The translations under genes and the position numbers were made by a program. This document shows positions 35,909 to 48,284 of a stretch of 64,000 bases of DNA, piece after piece (within the stretch, counting starts at the first letter, position 1; each line of letters begins with the position of its first letter). The notes beneath the pieces are model-generated. The model saw only the letters and a program-made list of their open reading frames with translations, ran no database searches and was not told the origin of the DNA. Source of the stretch: Bacteroidales bacterium (GTDB lineage: Bacteria; Bacteroidota; Bacteroidia; Bacteroidales; VadinHA17); NCBI GenBank assembly GCA_016709865.1, contig JADJLX010000005.1:1674001-1738000 (forward strand), written 5' to 3'.

Positions 35909-36511
35909 ATGATTTTAGAAAGGAAAGCTCCCTACTATATTATAAAAACGATACTTGATTATTCGTTCAGTTTATTCTGTCTGATCATCCTTATACCTGT
36001 TATCCTGATACTTACAATAGCTATACTGGCTTTCGGTAAGGGACCTGTAATATATACCCAGAACAGGATCGGAAAAGGAGGCATGCCCTTTAAACTTTAT
36101 AAGTTCAGATCGATGCACAATGGGACAGAGGATGGAGTACCACTTATAAATGGAAAGAATGATAAAAGGATAACTTCTTTGGGAAGGTTTATGAGAAAGC
36201 ATAAACTTGATGAAATCCCGAATTTTGTTAATGTGCTGAAAGGTGATATGTCCATTGTCGGCATCAGACCTGAGCAGCAATTCTTTATCGATCAGTTAAT
36301 ATCAAGAAATCCTGACTACAAACTACTTCAGGGAATAAAGCCCGGAATTACATCCTGGGGACAAGTCAGATATGGTTATGCTGAAAATGTTGACCAGATG
36401 CTGAAACGTCTAGAATATGACCTCCATTATTTTCGTCACCGTTCGTTATGGTTCGACATGAAAGTAGCATTCTATACAATTGGAATTATAATACGGGGAG
36501 AAGGGGTATAA
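35909..36511 (+). CDS. Bacterial sugar transferase (undecaprenyl-phosphate sugar-phosphate transferase type)
   Basis: Transfers a sugar-1-phosphate to undecaprenyl phosphate at the start of polysaccharide or O-antigen synthesis. The 200-aa protein has one N-terminal membrane hairpin (about 15-40) and the cytoplasmic catalytic part with TQNRIGKGGMPFKLYKFRSM, RFMRKHKLDEIPNFVNVLKGDMSIVG-type core and IRPEQ. The start is set at the ATG at 35909 (MILERK); a TTG at 35894 would add five codons. It stands alone, with no other capsule genes adjacent. Confidence 0.92.
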   Translation: MILERKAPYYIIKTILDYSFSLFCLIILIPVILILTIAILAFGKGPVIYTQNRIGKGGMPFKLYKFRSMHNGTEDGVPLINGKNDKRITSLGRFMRKHKLDEIPNFVNVLKGDMSIVGIRPEQQFFIDQLISRNPDYKLLQGIKPGITSWGQVRYGYAENVDQMLKRLEYDLHYFRHRSLWFDMKVAFYTIGIIIRGEGV

Positions 36512-36516
36512 TAAGT

Positions 36517-37131
36517 CTACAATCTGCCTGCATCTATTTCTGTAATAATTAATTCAATAAGGGCGTCTTCACCATATGCATCGTACTCTTCCTTAAGATT
36601 TGTTCCGAAAATACGAGCTATACCCTGCCAGAATGCGGCTGTAAGCTTACCTCTGTAATCTTTAATCAGATCATATGAAGTATTCTGGGTCTCCCTGTCG
36701 ATAAGTTTTATCAGAAGTCGTCCCTGGGTCATTGTCATCGTCCTCATGTCATCTTCATACTCAGCAAAAACATCTTTTTCAACATCTCGCATATAAGTCT
36801 TTCGTGACTTTTCATCAGGTATTTTTTTCATAGCTTCATTTACCTGATCAAGCTTTCTTCTTACCATTAATGCATAAGGGTAGACTCTTTTAATATTGAG
36901 AATCAGTCTTTCATATCTGCGGTAATCGCTTCTCCTGGCACTCCTTGGACGTGCAACAACTGTAACTTCCTTTATCTCAATCTCTGGCATTGTTACACCA
37001 TCACGCTTAACATTCTGAATAAGATAAGCACGGGTGGGGATAGTATCAGTTTTAGATTTTGAAGTATCTTTTTGCCCTGATATATCGGTTATGAGAAATA
37101 AGATTGCTAATATTGAAAATATCAGTTTCAC
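36517..37131 (-). CDS. DUF4294 domain protein
   Basis: Secreted or periplasmic protein of unknown function typical of Bacteroidota. The DUF4294 part carries RRYERLILNIKRVYPYALMVRRKLDQ and GRLLIKLIDRETQ. The start is proposed at the GTG at 37131, which gives an ordinary signal peptide (MKLIFSILAILFLITDISGQ). The ATG at 37170 would put 13 residues before it and lies upstream of a perfect -7 element (37149-37156), from which such a start could not be transcribed. Divergent from the DUF3267 gene, with the 5' regions overlapping. Confidence 0.82.
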   Translation of the reverse strand: MKLIFSILAILFLITDISGQKDTSKSKTDTIPTRAYLIQNVKRDGVTMPEIEIKEVTVVARPRSARRSDYRRYERLILNIKRVYPYALMVRRKLDQVNEAMKKIPDEKSRKTYMRDVEKDVFAEYEDDMRTMTMTQGRLLIKLIDRETQNTSYDLIKDYRGKLTAAFWQGIARIFGTNLKEEYDAYGEDALIELIITEIDAGRL

Positions 37132-37148
37132 GAAAGATATTTTTTTCA

Positions 37149-37156
37149 CAAATGTA
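37149..37156 (-). promoter_or_regulatory. -7 promoter element for the DUF4294 gene
   Basis: TACATTTG (minus strand) is a perfect TAnnTTTG match. Placing transcription about 7 bases downstream (near 37142) makes the GTG at 37131 the first usable start. Confidence 0.5.
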
Positions 37157-37784
37157 TCAAAATATGGCATTCAGTGTGGAAGATCTTGATGATCAGACAA
37201 AATTCAGGCCAATTTTAGTTGTACCTTATAACGAACTTATAACATTTATTTTTGAGTATCTGAAGAAGACGACCCCGTTAATGATTTTTTTCTGGTCAGC
37301 TAATCTGCTCTTTCTGTGTTTGTCGCTGAAAATCAGAATAAATATCTCGGGAGCATTTCCGGGAATGAGTATTCTTCTTCATTCAATTATTGGGCTGATA
37401 ATATTACCGATATTATGTATCCCGATCCATGAAGTATTACACATTATACCATACTATTTATCAGGTGGAAGAAATATTAGGATAGGTATGGATCTGAAGC
37501 AATACCTGTTCTATGTTACCGCACACAGGTATGTTGCATCTCCTGTTCAGTTTAAAATTGTGGCAATTATTCCCTTCATTTTAATTAGTATCATAACAGT
37601 TTTAATGATACTGCTGCTTCCCGGCTTATGGAAATGGAGTCTTTCACTATTTCTGTTTGCCCATACTACTATGTGCGCCGGCGACTTCTCTCTTCTGAAT
37701 TTTTACTATCTGAATCGTGAAAAAAAGATCTATACCTGGGATGATGCCGATCTTAAAATAGCTTATTTTTATGAAAAAGTATGA
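37152..37784 (+). CDS. DUF3267 family putative zinc metalloprotease
   Basis: Predicted integral-membrane peptidase. About 210 aa with four or five TM segments (for example FFWSANLLFLCLSLKI and FKIVAIIPFILISIITVLMI) and a zincin motif HEVLH in the second or third segment (CIPIHEVLHIIPYYLSG), followed by HTTMCAGDFSLLNFYY, which may supply the third ligand. The start is chosen at the ATG at 37152 (MYQNMAFSV), as further upstream the frame is inside the divergent neighbour. Substrate is unknown. It ends 1 base before the serine hydrolase start. Confidence 0.83.
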   Translation: MYQNMAFSVEDLDDQTKFRPILVVPYNELITFIFEYLKKTTPLMIFFWSANLLFLCLSLKIRINISGAFPGMSILLHSIIGLIILPILCIPIHEVLHIIPYYLSGGRNIRIGMDLKQYLFYVTAHRYVASPVQFKIVAIIPFILISIITVLMILLLPGLWKWSLSLFLFAHTTMCAGDFSLLNFYYLNREKKIYTWDDADLKIAYFYEKV

Positions 37785-37785
37785 T

Positions 37786-39306
37786 ATGAAAAAAAACTTG
37801 ACTTTGGTAGTCCTGTTAGTATTTGCAACTTGTTCGGGCTTAAGATCACAGGTTTCAAAACAGGATCTGGTAAAGATAGATGAAACAGTTAAGAAAGCAT
37901 TTGAAGTCTTCAAACCAACCGGACTTGCTGTTGCTGTAGTTAAGGATTCAGCAATATTATATCATAATGCACTGGGCTTTTCTGATGCCGGACTTAAGAG
38001 GCCGGTAAGTACAACATCCTTATTTAATATCGCTTCATGTTCCAAAGCATTCACTGCGGCATGCATAGGCATCCTTGTTGATGAAGGCAAGGTAAAATGG
38101 ACCGACAAGGTAACTGACTATTTCCCTGAATTCAGACTTGCAGATGATTATATTACACGGCAGCTGACTATCGAGGATCTTCTCTGCCACAGGTCAGGAT
38201 TGGGTACTTTCTTCGGTGATCTGCTCTGGTATAATACCGGTTACACCGATGAAGAGGTGATGATTAGGATGCGTAATGAACCTATTACAAGAAGATTTGG
38301 CATTGAATTCGGTTATCAGAACATAATGTTTATGATTGCCGGGGATATAATAGAAAAAGTAACTGGTCAAACATGGTCTGAGTTTGTTGATTCAAGGATT
38401 TATACCCCACTGGGTATGGTTCAGACAAAACCATCAAACGATGAGATTACTAAAGATCAGGACATTGCATTCGGGCATATCAACAATAAAGTTCTTGATA
38501 TTTACGACTTTAATGCCGCAAAATCTGCCGCAGCAATGTATTCAAGTGTAGATGAAATGAGCCTCTGGACAATGATGATGCTGAATTCAGGCAAATACAA
38601 AGGGAAGCAGATAATCTCAACCGGCAGCCTGACCAGGATACTTGAACCTCATACAATCCTGGGTGCATCAGCCTCACAAAAGAAACACGGAATAAATTTT
38701 TACACCTACGGACTGGGCTGGTTCATATACGATTACAATGGCAAAAAGATAGCAGAACATGATGGAGGAATGCCGGGTTATATCAGTAAAGTCACTTTGA
38801 TTCCTGAACAGAAGATTTCGATAATTATTCTTAATAACGGGAATGATTTCTATATTAACAGTGCTCTGATAGGTGATCTTATGGATATTCTTGTGAAAGG
38901 AAAAGAATTTGACTGGATCGGGGAATATACGGCCATTAAAACACGGTCCGACTCTTATGAAGAAACAAGCAACAGGAAACGTATCGAAAGCCGGGTGGCT
39001 GGTACCAAACCTTCACTTGACCAGGCAGGATATATCGGTATTTTCCGTGATAAAAGCTATGGTGATGCGGAAATAAAAATTGATGGAGGTAAGCTCATAC
39101 TTACTTTCCTTCCTTCAAAAACTGTTTTTACCGGTGAACTGGAACACTGGCATTACGACACTTTTAAGGTAGTTTTTAAGGATGAGTATCTCACATTTGG
39201 ACTTATTACCTTCAGTTTTGACTCAGAAGGAAAGGTAACAGGATTCAAAATCGATCTGCCTTCCGGTGATTTTCATTTCTGGAATCTGGATTTCAGGAAG
39301 GTGTAG
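37786..39306 (+). CDS. Serine hydrolase of the beta-lactamase/esterase family
   Basis: A 506-aa secreted enzyme with a signal peptide (MKKNLTLVVLLVFATCSGLRSQ). The SxxK motif is S84-C-S-K87, the YxN motif is in FGYQNIMFM, and the third motif is HDGGMPGY. The C-terminal part after about 400 is a beta-rich DUF3471-like domain. The family includes class C beta-lactamases, D-amino-acid peptidases and esterases; this one cannot be assigned more exactly. The ATG at 37786 is preferred over 37771, which lies before the stop of the upstream gene. Confidence 0.88.
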   Translation: MKKNLTLVVLLVFATCSGLRSQVSKQDLVKIDETVKKAFEVFKPTGLAVAVVKDSAILYHNALGFSDAGLKRPVSTTSLFNIASCSKAFTAACIGILVDEGKVKWTDKVTDYFPEFRLADDYITRQLTIEDLLCHRSGLGTFFGDLLWYNTGYTDEEVMIRMRNEPITRRFGIEFGYQNIMFMIAGDIIEKVTGQTWSEFVDSRIYTPLGMVQTKPSNDEITKDQDIAFGHINNKVLDIYDFNAAKSAAAMYSSVDEMSLWTMMMLNSGKYKGKQIISTGSLTRILEPHTILGASASQKKHGINFYTYGLGWFIYDYNGKKIAEHDGGMPGYISKVTLIPEQKISIIILNNGNDFYINSALIGDLMDILVKGKEFDWIGEYTAIKTRSDSYEETSNRKRIESRVAGTKPSLDQAGYIGIFRDKSYGDAEIKIDGGKLILTFLPSKTVFTGELEHWHYDTFKVVFKDEYLTFGLITFSFDSEGKVTGFKIDLPSGDFHFWNLDFRKV

Positions 39307-39420
39307 AAAGGCTTAAAGGCATAACGGCGCAACGGCACAATGGCTCTATGGGCTCGGCGAAAGAAATAGAAACCAGTGTAACTCCTTGGTTAATATATAA
39401 ATACAATAAACTATATTCCT

Positions 39421-40488
39421 ATGAAAAAACAAATTATCATTTCGCTTTTACTTATAGTTGTTACATTTAATGTATTCGGGCAAAGAAAGATTGTAAACCT
39501 TCCCGACCTGCCCGGATATGTGACTCTGAAGTGCGACTTTCATATGCACACAATATTTTCAGATGGCAATGTGTGGCCAACTGTAAGAATTGATGAGGCT
39601 CTCCGCGACGGTTTGGATGCCATTGCAATAACTGACCATCTTGAGTATACTCCAAAGAAAGACTTTGTGCCGGTTGATCATAATGCAGCATGGAAGATAG
39701 CTGAAGCATATGCAAAGGAAAGGAACATTATACTGGTTCATGGTACAGAGATCACCCGTAAGATGCCTCCCGGACATATGAATGCTTTGTTTATAACCGA
39801 TGCGGCACTTATTGCAAGAGACTCTGCATGGGACTGTTACGAGGCTGCAATTAAACAGGGAGCATTTCTTCAATGGAACCACCCTGGATGGAAATCACAG
39901 CAACCGGACGGAATTCCAAGAATGTATGATATTCACTACAAACTGATTAAAAACGGATGGCTTCATGGAATTGAGATTTTCAACGATGAGAACTACTATC
40001 CCCAGGTTTTTACTATGGCAAAACAGCACAACCTTGTATTAACAGGAAATAGTGATGTACATGCTGTAATAAGTGAAGTATATCCGGAAGCAGAAAAAAG
40101 CAGAAGGCCAATGACACTGGTTTTTGCAAAAGACAGAACTCATAATTCACTCAAAGAAGCAATGTTTGCAGGCAGGACGATGGTATATTTTCAGGATATG
40201 CTTGCCGGGAAAGAGGAATTTGCAAAACCTTTTTTCTACCAGTCAATTTCGGTGAGCAAACCATTTTATCAGAATGACAAGACAATCATCTTTGAAGTGA
40301 CTAACAAGTCGGATGTACCATTCTATCTGATTAACGGTATAGCTAATGCCCCGGCTTCAATTACCCTGGCTGCAAATTCAGTGACAAGAGTTTCTGTAAG
40401 TAAAAAAGTCACAGGTCCTTTGGTATATGATGTAAAAAATATACGTACAGGAGAAAATGAAGTCCTGAAAATAGAACTGAAATATTAA
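39421..40488 (+). CDS. PHP-domain phosphodiesterase (Sb-PDE-like)
   Basis: A 355-aa secreted metal-dependent phosphoesterase: signal peptide (1-21, ending NVFGQ), then the PHP domain with DFHMHTIFSDG (H41 and H43), ITDHLEYTP and GNSDVHA (late metal ligands). The C-terminal 80 residues are beta-rich and may bind substrate. Similar Bacteroidota proteins are named Sb-PDE family phosphodiesterases. It stands alone on the plus strand. Confidence 0.86.
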   Translation: MKKQIIISLLLIVVTFNVFGQRKIVNLPDLPGYVTLKCDFHMHTIFSDGNVWPTVRIDEALRDGLDAIAITDHLEYTPKKDFVPVDHNAAWKIAEAYAKERNIILVHGTEITRKMPPGHMNALFITDAALIARDSAWDCYEAAIKQGAFLQWNHPGWKSQQPDGIPRMYDIHYKLIKNGWLHGIEIFNDENYYPQVFTMAKQHNLVLTGNSDVHAVISEVYPEAEKSRRPMTLVFAKDRTHNSLKEAMFAGRTMVYFQDMLAGKEEFAKPFFYQSISVSKPFYQNDKTIIFEVTNKSDVPFYLINGIANAPASITLAANSVTRVSVSKKVTGPLVYDVKNIRTGENEVLKIELKY

Positions 40489-40500
40489 TGAATATGATTC

Positions 40501-40602
40501 TTCTCAGTGAACCTCTGTGTATCCTCTGTGTCTCTCTGTGTAACAAAAAATAAGAACTGACACAGAGTTACACGGAGAGAAAGACACAGAGTCACACAGA
40601 GA
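40501..40602. repeat. CACAGAG-word palindrome between convergent PHP and GH2 genes
   Basis: Left arm with CCTCTGTGTATCCTCTGTG, right arm with GACACAGAGTTACACGGAG and ACACAGAGTCACACAGAG, around a centre at TAACAAAAAATAAG. The arms pair imperfectly. Confidence 0.7.
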
Positions 40603-40622
40603 AGAAAAGAAGAAAAAGACAA

Positions 40623-43859
<3,237 letters not shown>

Positions 43860-44459
43860 TTATTTTTTGGAAGTTTTAAAGTTAATAAAATCTGACGGAG
43901 TATTAATATTTGTAAATGCAATCTTAGTTTCTTCAGAATCATCTAATTCCATATATCTTGTATTAATTATGGTAAGAAACTCCCTTACAGCATGCCCTGA
44001 ATCATATGAAAGATACTCTTCAAGTTTCTTAATAACAGAGACTCTGTAGATTGCATGCAGCGGTTCAATATTTTGATTCACAGACGGAATAAGTGCATCA
44101 CAACTATTATTAAGAAAATAATCTGCCTGCCTGATAATCACACTTTTGTTAAGTGAAGGCATATCCCCGGCAACTATAAACACTGCATCAGATGATGAAG
44201 CCTTCATTGCTGCATGAATTCCACCAAGCGGTCCCACTTTTTTAAAAAAGTCACCTGTAATCCTGTGCCCGGAGTATTCATTGAATTCCTCAGGTGAATT
44301 TGTAACAATAATTATTTCAGGGAAAATCTCATTGAGAATTTCTGCAATTCCTGAAATGATTGTCCTGCCATTCAGTACCAGATTTGCCTTTGTTCTGCCA
44401 TCGAAACGGGAATTTGAACCACCTGCCAGAATTACGCCGGAAATATTGTTGATTTTCAC
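43860..44459 (-). CDS. mobA: Molybdenum cofactor guanylyltransferase
   Basis: Attaches GMP to molybdopterin to give the MGD cofactor. The 199-aa nucleotidyltransferase has the N-terminal GVILAGGSNSRFDGRTKANL, FIVAGDMPSLN (metal-binding DM) and PLHAIYR. It could also be a MobA-like protein of another pathway, but the motif set fits. A -7 element TATATTTG lies 44 bases upstream. No other Moco gene is near. Confidence 0.86.
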   Translation of the reverse strand: MKINNISGVILAGGSNSRFDGRTKANLVLNGRTIISGIAEILNEIFPEIIIVTNSPEEFNEYSGHRITGDFFKKVGPLGGIHAAMKASSSDAVFIVAGDMPSLNKSVIIRQADYFLNNSCDALIPSVNQNIEPLHAIYRVSVIKKLEEYLSYDSGHAVREFLTIINTRYMELDDSEETKIAFTNINTPSDFINFKTSKK

Positions 44460-44502
44460 TATTTTTATGTATCTTGATGCTTTATGTTTTTATGATAACA
44501 TA

Positions 44503-44510
44503 CAAATATA
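44503..44510 (-). promoter_or_regulatory. -7 promoter element for mobA
   Basis: TATATTTG (minus strand) matches TAnnTTTG, 44 bases before the mobA ATG. It sits in the divergent gap to the dienelactone hydrolase gene. Confidence 0.5.
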
Positions 44511-44564
44511 AAAAATATATCCGGCCTTAGAATTTACTCTATAAACTATCAAAATCTTCTCATT

Positions 44565-45422
44565 ATGGATCAGAAAATCACCACAATTTACAATGACTAC
44601 AGGCAAGGGCGAACAAACCGCCGCGATTTTATCAGAAAACTTGCCATGGTTGCCGGCAGTACTGCCGCCGCTTTAGCACTGCTCCCTGTTCTTGAAGAGA
44701 ATGGTCTGAAAGCGTCAGCATCTTACCAGGATGATCCCGACCTCGTAACTGAATTCATTACCTATCCGGCATTTACCGGAGATATGAAAGCATTCATGGC
44801 AAGGCCAAAGTCCGGAAAGAAGTTCCCGGCCGTAATCGTAATTCATGAGAACCGCGGGTTGGTACCTCATATACGTGATGTTGCCAGGAGGATGGCTAAA
44901 GAAGGTTTTCTTGCTATTGCTCCCGATGCCCTATCTCCTGTTGGCGGTACCCCTGAAGATATAAGCAATGTTGGTGAACTGTTCAAAAAACTAAAACCTG
45001 AAGAGACAACAAAGAACTTCGTTGCTGCAGTCAAATATCTCAAAACCAATCCTATGTCTACAGGAAAAGTTGGTTGTACAGGTTTTTGCTGGGGAGGAGC
45101 CATGACTAATCAGGTAGCTGTAAATGCACCGGATCTTGATGCAGCAGTACCTTACTACGGAAGACAGCCGGCAGTTGAGGATGTACCTAAGATTAAGGCT
45201 CCTATAATGGCACATTATGCAGGGAACGACCAGGGTATCAATGCCGGGATTGCTGCTTTCGAAGAGGCACTCAAAGCAAACAAGAAAGAGTATCAGATAT
45301 TCATGTATGAAGGTGCAAATCACGCCTTTAACAACGATTCAAATCCAGAACGTTATAACGAACAGGCTGCTAAACTGGCCTGGGGAAGAACAGTGGGATT
45401 CTTCAAGGAAAAATTGAAATAA
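44565..45422 (+). CDS. Exported dienelactone hydrolase family protein
   Basis: A 285-aa alpha/beta hydrolase with the Cys nucleophile of the family: C175 in GFCWGGA, Asp at D222 (YAGNDQG) and His at H253 (GANHAF). The N-terminus has a Tat-like signal (NRRDFIRKLAMVAG, about 18-32, then a hydrophobic AAALALLPVL stretch), so export in a folded state is likely. Natural substrate unknown. Confidence 0.9.
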   Translation: MDQKITTIYNDYRQGRTNRRDFIRKLAMVAGSTAAALALLPVLEENGLKASASYQDDPDLVTEFITYPAFTGDMKAFMARPKSGKKFPAVIVIHENRGLVPHIRDVARRMAKEGFLAIAPDALSPVGGTPEDISNVGELFKKLKPEETTKNFVAAVKYLKTNPMSTGKVGCTGFCWGGAMTNQVAVNAPDLDAAVPYYGRQPAVEDVPKIKAPIMAHYAGNDQGINAGIAAFEEALKANKKEYQIFMYEGANHAFNNDSNPERYNEQAAKLAWGRTVGFFKEKLK

Positions 45423-45441
45423 GTACAGTAAAACAAAGGTT

Positions 45442-45566
45442 AACCACGGAGTACACGGGGTATCACGGAGTTGTTCACGGAGTTATTTATGAATTAAACA
45501 TACTCCAGTAAGCATTACAGTGTTACTCCGTGTTACCTTCGTGTAACTCCGTGTAACTCCGTGGTT
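45442..45566. repeat. CACGGAG-word palindrome between convergent genes
   Basis: Left arm from AACCACGGAGTACACGGGG, right arm to TGTAACTCCGTGTAACTCCG plus TGGTT. Arms of about 55 bp pair imperfectly around an AT-rich centre. Lies between the dienelactone hydrolase and radical SAM genes. Confidence 0.75.
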
Positions 45567-45577
45567 TAAAAGTATAA

Positions 45578-46723
45578 TCAGAGGTTTTGGTTTTTCCAGG
45601 CTATGGCTATTGCCTCAACAAATGGCCTGCAATGATTAAAGAAATATTTATATCCACTACACAGGTAGTTGAGTCCGGATTCACCATCCGGACTTTTTAT
45701 TATCCTGTTCTTAGGACATTCACCGTTGCACATCGGTAATACTTCGCACTGCCTGCAATACATTGGTAATGTTTGCGACTTTGCCAGTCCGAATGCTTTC
45801 TGTCCGTCGCTGTCTAGAAAGTGCGAAACGGAATGCTCTTTCAGATTTCCCAGTAAATTATCGCTATTGACATAATGATCGCATGAGTAGAAATCTCCAT
45901 TGTGTTCAACTACAGGTACTCCGCCACAATTCTCCTTAAAAATACAAAGAGTGTGCCCCTGATTAAAAGCAGGTCTCACTGCCTCTTCGAAAATCTGAAT
46001 TTTAATTTCTCCAATATCCTTTTCAACCCATTCGTCGAAAACTGCACTCAGAAAAAGACCGAATTCTTTGGAAGGAACCGAATTTGAAGAGACGCCTCCC
46101 GGAGAAGAGATGTCGGGCTCTACAAGTGGCAGAAATGCCACATAGAAAGCACCAAGCTCCCTGATAAAATGATATACTCTCAGAGGTTCACTAACATTAA
46201 ACGCATTAACAACACAAAGCACTTCAGGAATTATTCCATGTTTCTTTAAAAGGTTAAATCCCCTCAGCACCTCCGCCAGAGTGTCGTGACCATCACGGGT
46301 GCGCCGATTCATATTGTGTAGTTCCCCGGGACCATCCAGACTTACACCCACAGTAAAACCTTCATCCGAAAGAAAAGTACACCATTCTTCATTAAGAAGG
46401 GTCGCATTCGTCTGAATACCATTCTGAAGTGTTTTTCCTGATGGTTTGTATTTCTTTTGAAGTTTTACAGCTTTTTTAAAGAAATCAATTCCCGACATCA
46501 AAGGCTCACCACCATGCCATGAAAAAGTAATTATGTTATCTGTTGTTGCCTCAATATGCTGAATTATGTAATTCTCCAGAATATCATCATTCATAAGCAT
46601 GCGCCCTTTATGAGGATAAATTTTCTCCTTCTCGAGGTAATAACAATAACTGCAATTAAGATTGCATACTGCTCCCACGGGCTTGGCAAAAATCTGAAAT
46701 TCACGTGATTCCACCGACATCAA
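45578..46723 (-). CDS. Anaerobic sulfatase maturase (radical SAM, SPASM)
   Basis: Converts the active-site Cys or Ser of sulfatases to formylglycine. The 381-aa protein has the radical SAM motif CNLNCSYC (C20, C24, C27) near the N-terminus and a C-terminal SPASM-type cluster region with CDHYVNSDNLLGN and CRQCEVLPMCNGECPKN. The likely partner is the Ser-type sulfatase at 57977. The stop is 2 bases from the start of the gene behind it (RsmF-like), so these two may share a transcript. Confidence 0.92.
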   Translation of the reverse strand: MMSVESREFQIFAKPVGAVCNLNCSYCYYLEKEKIYPHKGRMLMNDDILENYIIQHIEATTDNIITFSWHGGEPLMSGIDFFKKAVKLQKKYKPSGKTLQNGIQTNATLLNEEWCTFLSDEGFTVGVSLDGPGELHNMNRRTRDGHDTLAEVLRGFNLLKKHGIIPEVLCVVNAFNVSEPLRVYHFIRELGAFYVAFLPLVEPDISSPGGVSSNSVPSKEFGLFLSAVFDEWVEKDIGEIKIQIFEEAVRPAFNQGHTLCIFKENCGGVPVVEHNGDFYSCDHYVNSDNLLGNLKEHSVSHFLDSDGQKAFGLAKSQTLPMYCRQCEVLPMCNGECPKNRIIKSPDGESGLNYLCSGYKYFFNHCRPFVEAIAIAWKNQNL

Positions 46724-46724
46724 A

Positions 46725-48101
46725 TCACCATTTGATTAGACTATCCACTCCTGCCTCTGAAGAGTTCATTCTTATTCTCCATTCAACAGGAAAGTAATTA
46801 TTAATTCTGTTTCCCAGGTTTTTAATGAAACCCAGATTCACCCCTCTGAAGGTTAAAAGTGTCCACCCTTTCGTCGAACCTGCAAGGGGGAAGGCATCCC
46901 GCCGCATATACGCAATTGCCTCATTCAGGCCAACCTCTGCAACTTCAAAAGCCTCATTCCTGATATGTTTTGACAAAGCAAGATCATGCGCTGGCAGGTA
47001 ATCATTTTTCTTCACCACAAATAATTTTGTACCCGGCATCACAACATTTAAATTCTGAAAAAGGTATGTATATTCATCTATATCGCAGGGGACAGAAAAC
47101 AGCTCCTCTCCCCATCTTAATAACCTCTCTTTTGAAAAAAGCGTGCTTCTTTCAACCACATCATAATCAATCTTTCCCGGTTTAAGCTCAGGCCTTATCT
47201 GACTCTTTGCCTTTACCATGTTATTCCTGGCTGTTTTCCTGATAACCGAAATGAAGAACCCTTCTCCCCTCGCCTTTCCCGGGTGAAACCCATACCCTGT
47301 AACACCCTGATAATCAATCTCTGTAATTTCCTTTAAATCAGAAATATCCAGCTTCACATTCTCAGCTTCATGTTTACCGGTAAGCCATTTGATATTCTCT
47401 TCGTTTTCACAGGGATTAAATGTACAGGTACTATAGATCAGCAGACCATTTTCCTTCAGAGATGGCCAGATATCCATCAGTATTCTCTTTTGTCTTTCTG
47501 CACAGTGGGCGGTATTCTCAACCGACCATTCTGAGACGGCGACTTCAGTCCTGAACATTCCCTCTCCTGAACATGGTGCATCTACAAGTATTATATCAAA
47601 ATAACCTGTAAGTCTGCCAAAGACAGCCGGATCGTTTTGAGTGACTATTGCATTTCCGGCGCCCCATTTTGTTATTGTTTCGGAAAGAATAACCGCCCTT
47701 GATCTGATTACATCATTGGTGATTAACAGGCTGCCAGTGCCAATCAGATCAGACAAATGAGTACTTTTTCCTCCAGGGGCACCGCAAAGGTCCAGCACTC
47801 TGATGTTCTCTGAAGATCCTGCAGCTTGCCTGACTGCCTGTTCGAGGAACATACTTGATGCCTCCTGCGGATAATAGCACCCTGAATGGAAAAGAGGATC
47901 AAGTGTGTATGATGGTCTGGAGGGAAGAAAATAGCCATTTTCGCACCAGGGAACAGATTCTCCGGTTAATGGTTTCTTATCCCACTTTGACGGATTTATT
48001 CGTATGCTTACCGGCGATGGCTCTTCCAATGCCTTCAGAAGAGACTCAGAATCAATATATTTCTGATTTGCAATTCTATTTTTAAATGCTTCCGGAAACA
48101 T
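46725..48101 (-). CDS. RsmF-like rRNA cytosine-C5-methyltransferase (NOL1/NOP2/Sun family)
   Basis: A 458-aa SAM-dependent RNA m5C methyltransferase. SAM-binding region DLCGAPGGKSTHLSDLIG (about 104-122), the catalytic pair VDAPCSGEGMFR (about 170s) and YSTCTFNPCENE (about 220s). C-terminal RNA-binding region follows (from about 330). Target could be 16S C1407 as in RsmF, not certain. Upstream neighbour of the sulfatase maturase. Confidence 0.9.
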   Translation of the reverse strand: MFPEAFKNRIANQKYIDSESLLKALEEPSPVSIRINPSKWDKKPLTGESVPWCENGYFLPSRPSYTLDPLFHSGCYYPQEASSMFLEQAVRQAAGSSENIRVLDLCGAPGGKSTHLSDLIGTGSLLITNDVIRSRAVILSETITKWGAGNAIVTQNDPAVFGRLTGYFDIILVDAPCSGEGMFRTEVAVSEWSVENTAHCAERQKRILMDIWPSLKENGLLIYSTCTFNPCENEENIKWLTGKHEAENVKLDISDLKEITEIDYQGVTGYGFHPGKARGEGFFISVIRKTARNNMVKAKSQIRPELKPGKIDYDVVERSTLFSKERLLRWGEELFSVPCDIDEYTYLFQNLNVVMPGTKLFVVKKNDYLPAHDLALSKHIRNEAFEVAEVGLNEAIAYMRRDAFPLAGSTKGWTLLTFRGVNLGFIKNLGNRINNYFPVEWRIRMNSSEAGVDSLIKW

Positions 48102-48131
48102 AAATCTTATAAAATGCCAAAGTTAAAAACA

Positions 48132-48240
48132 GTTACACAGAGAGACACTGAGGAGACACAGAGAGACACTGAGAAACCAAAAGCCAGTTTCTGTATTTGC
48201 TCTGTGTAACTCTGTGATTCTCTGTGCAACTCTGTGTAAC
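48132..48240. repeat. GTTACACAG-word palindrome between RsmF-like and GH51 genes
   Basis: Left arm GTTACACAGAGAGACAC..., right arm ...TCTGTGCAACTCTGTGTAAC. It lies between two co-directional genes, 31 bases upstream of the RsmF-like ATG and 45 bases after the GH51 stop. Confidence 0.72.
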
Positions 48241-48284
48241 AAAAAATTCAAATATTAAGAACTCCAGATCTATTAATGAATTTT

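Noticed and set aside
39310..39370. Possible further member of the palindrome family after the serine hydrolase
   Set aside because: Has GGCATAACGGCGCAACGGCACAAT words but no second arm; too weak to include.
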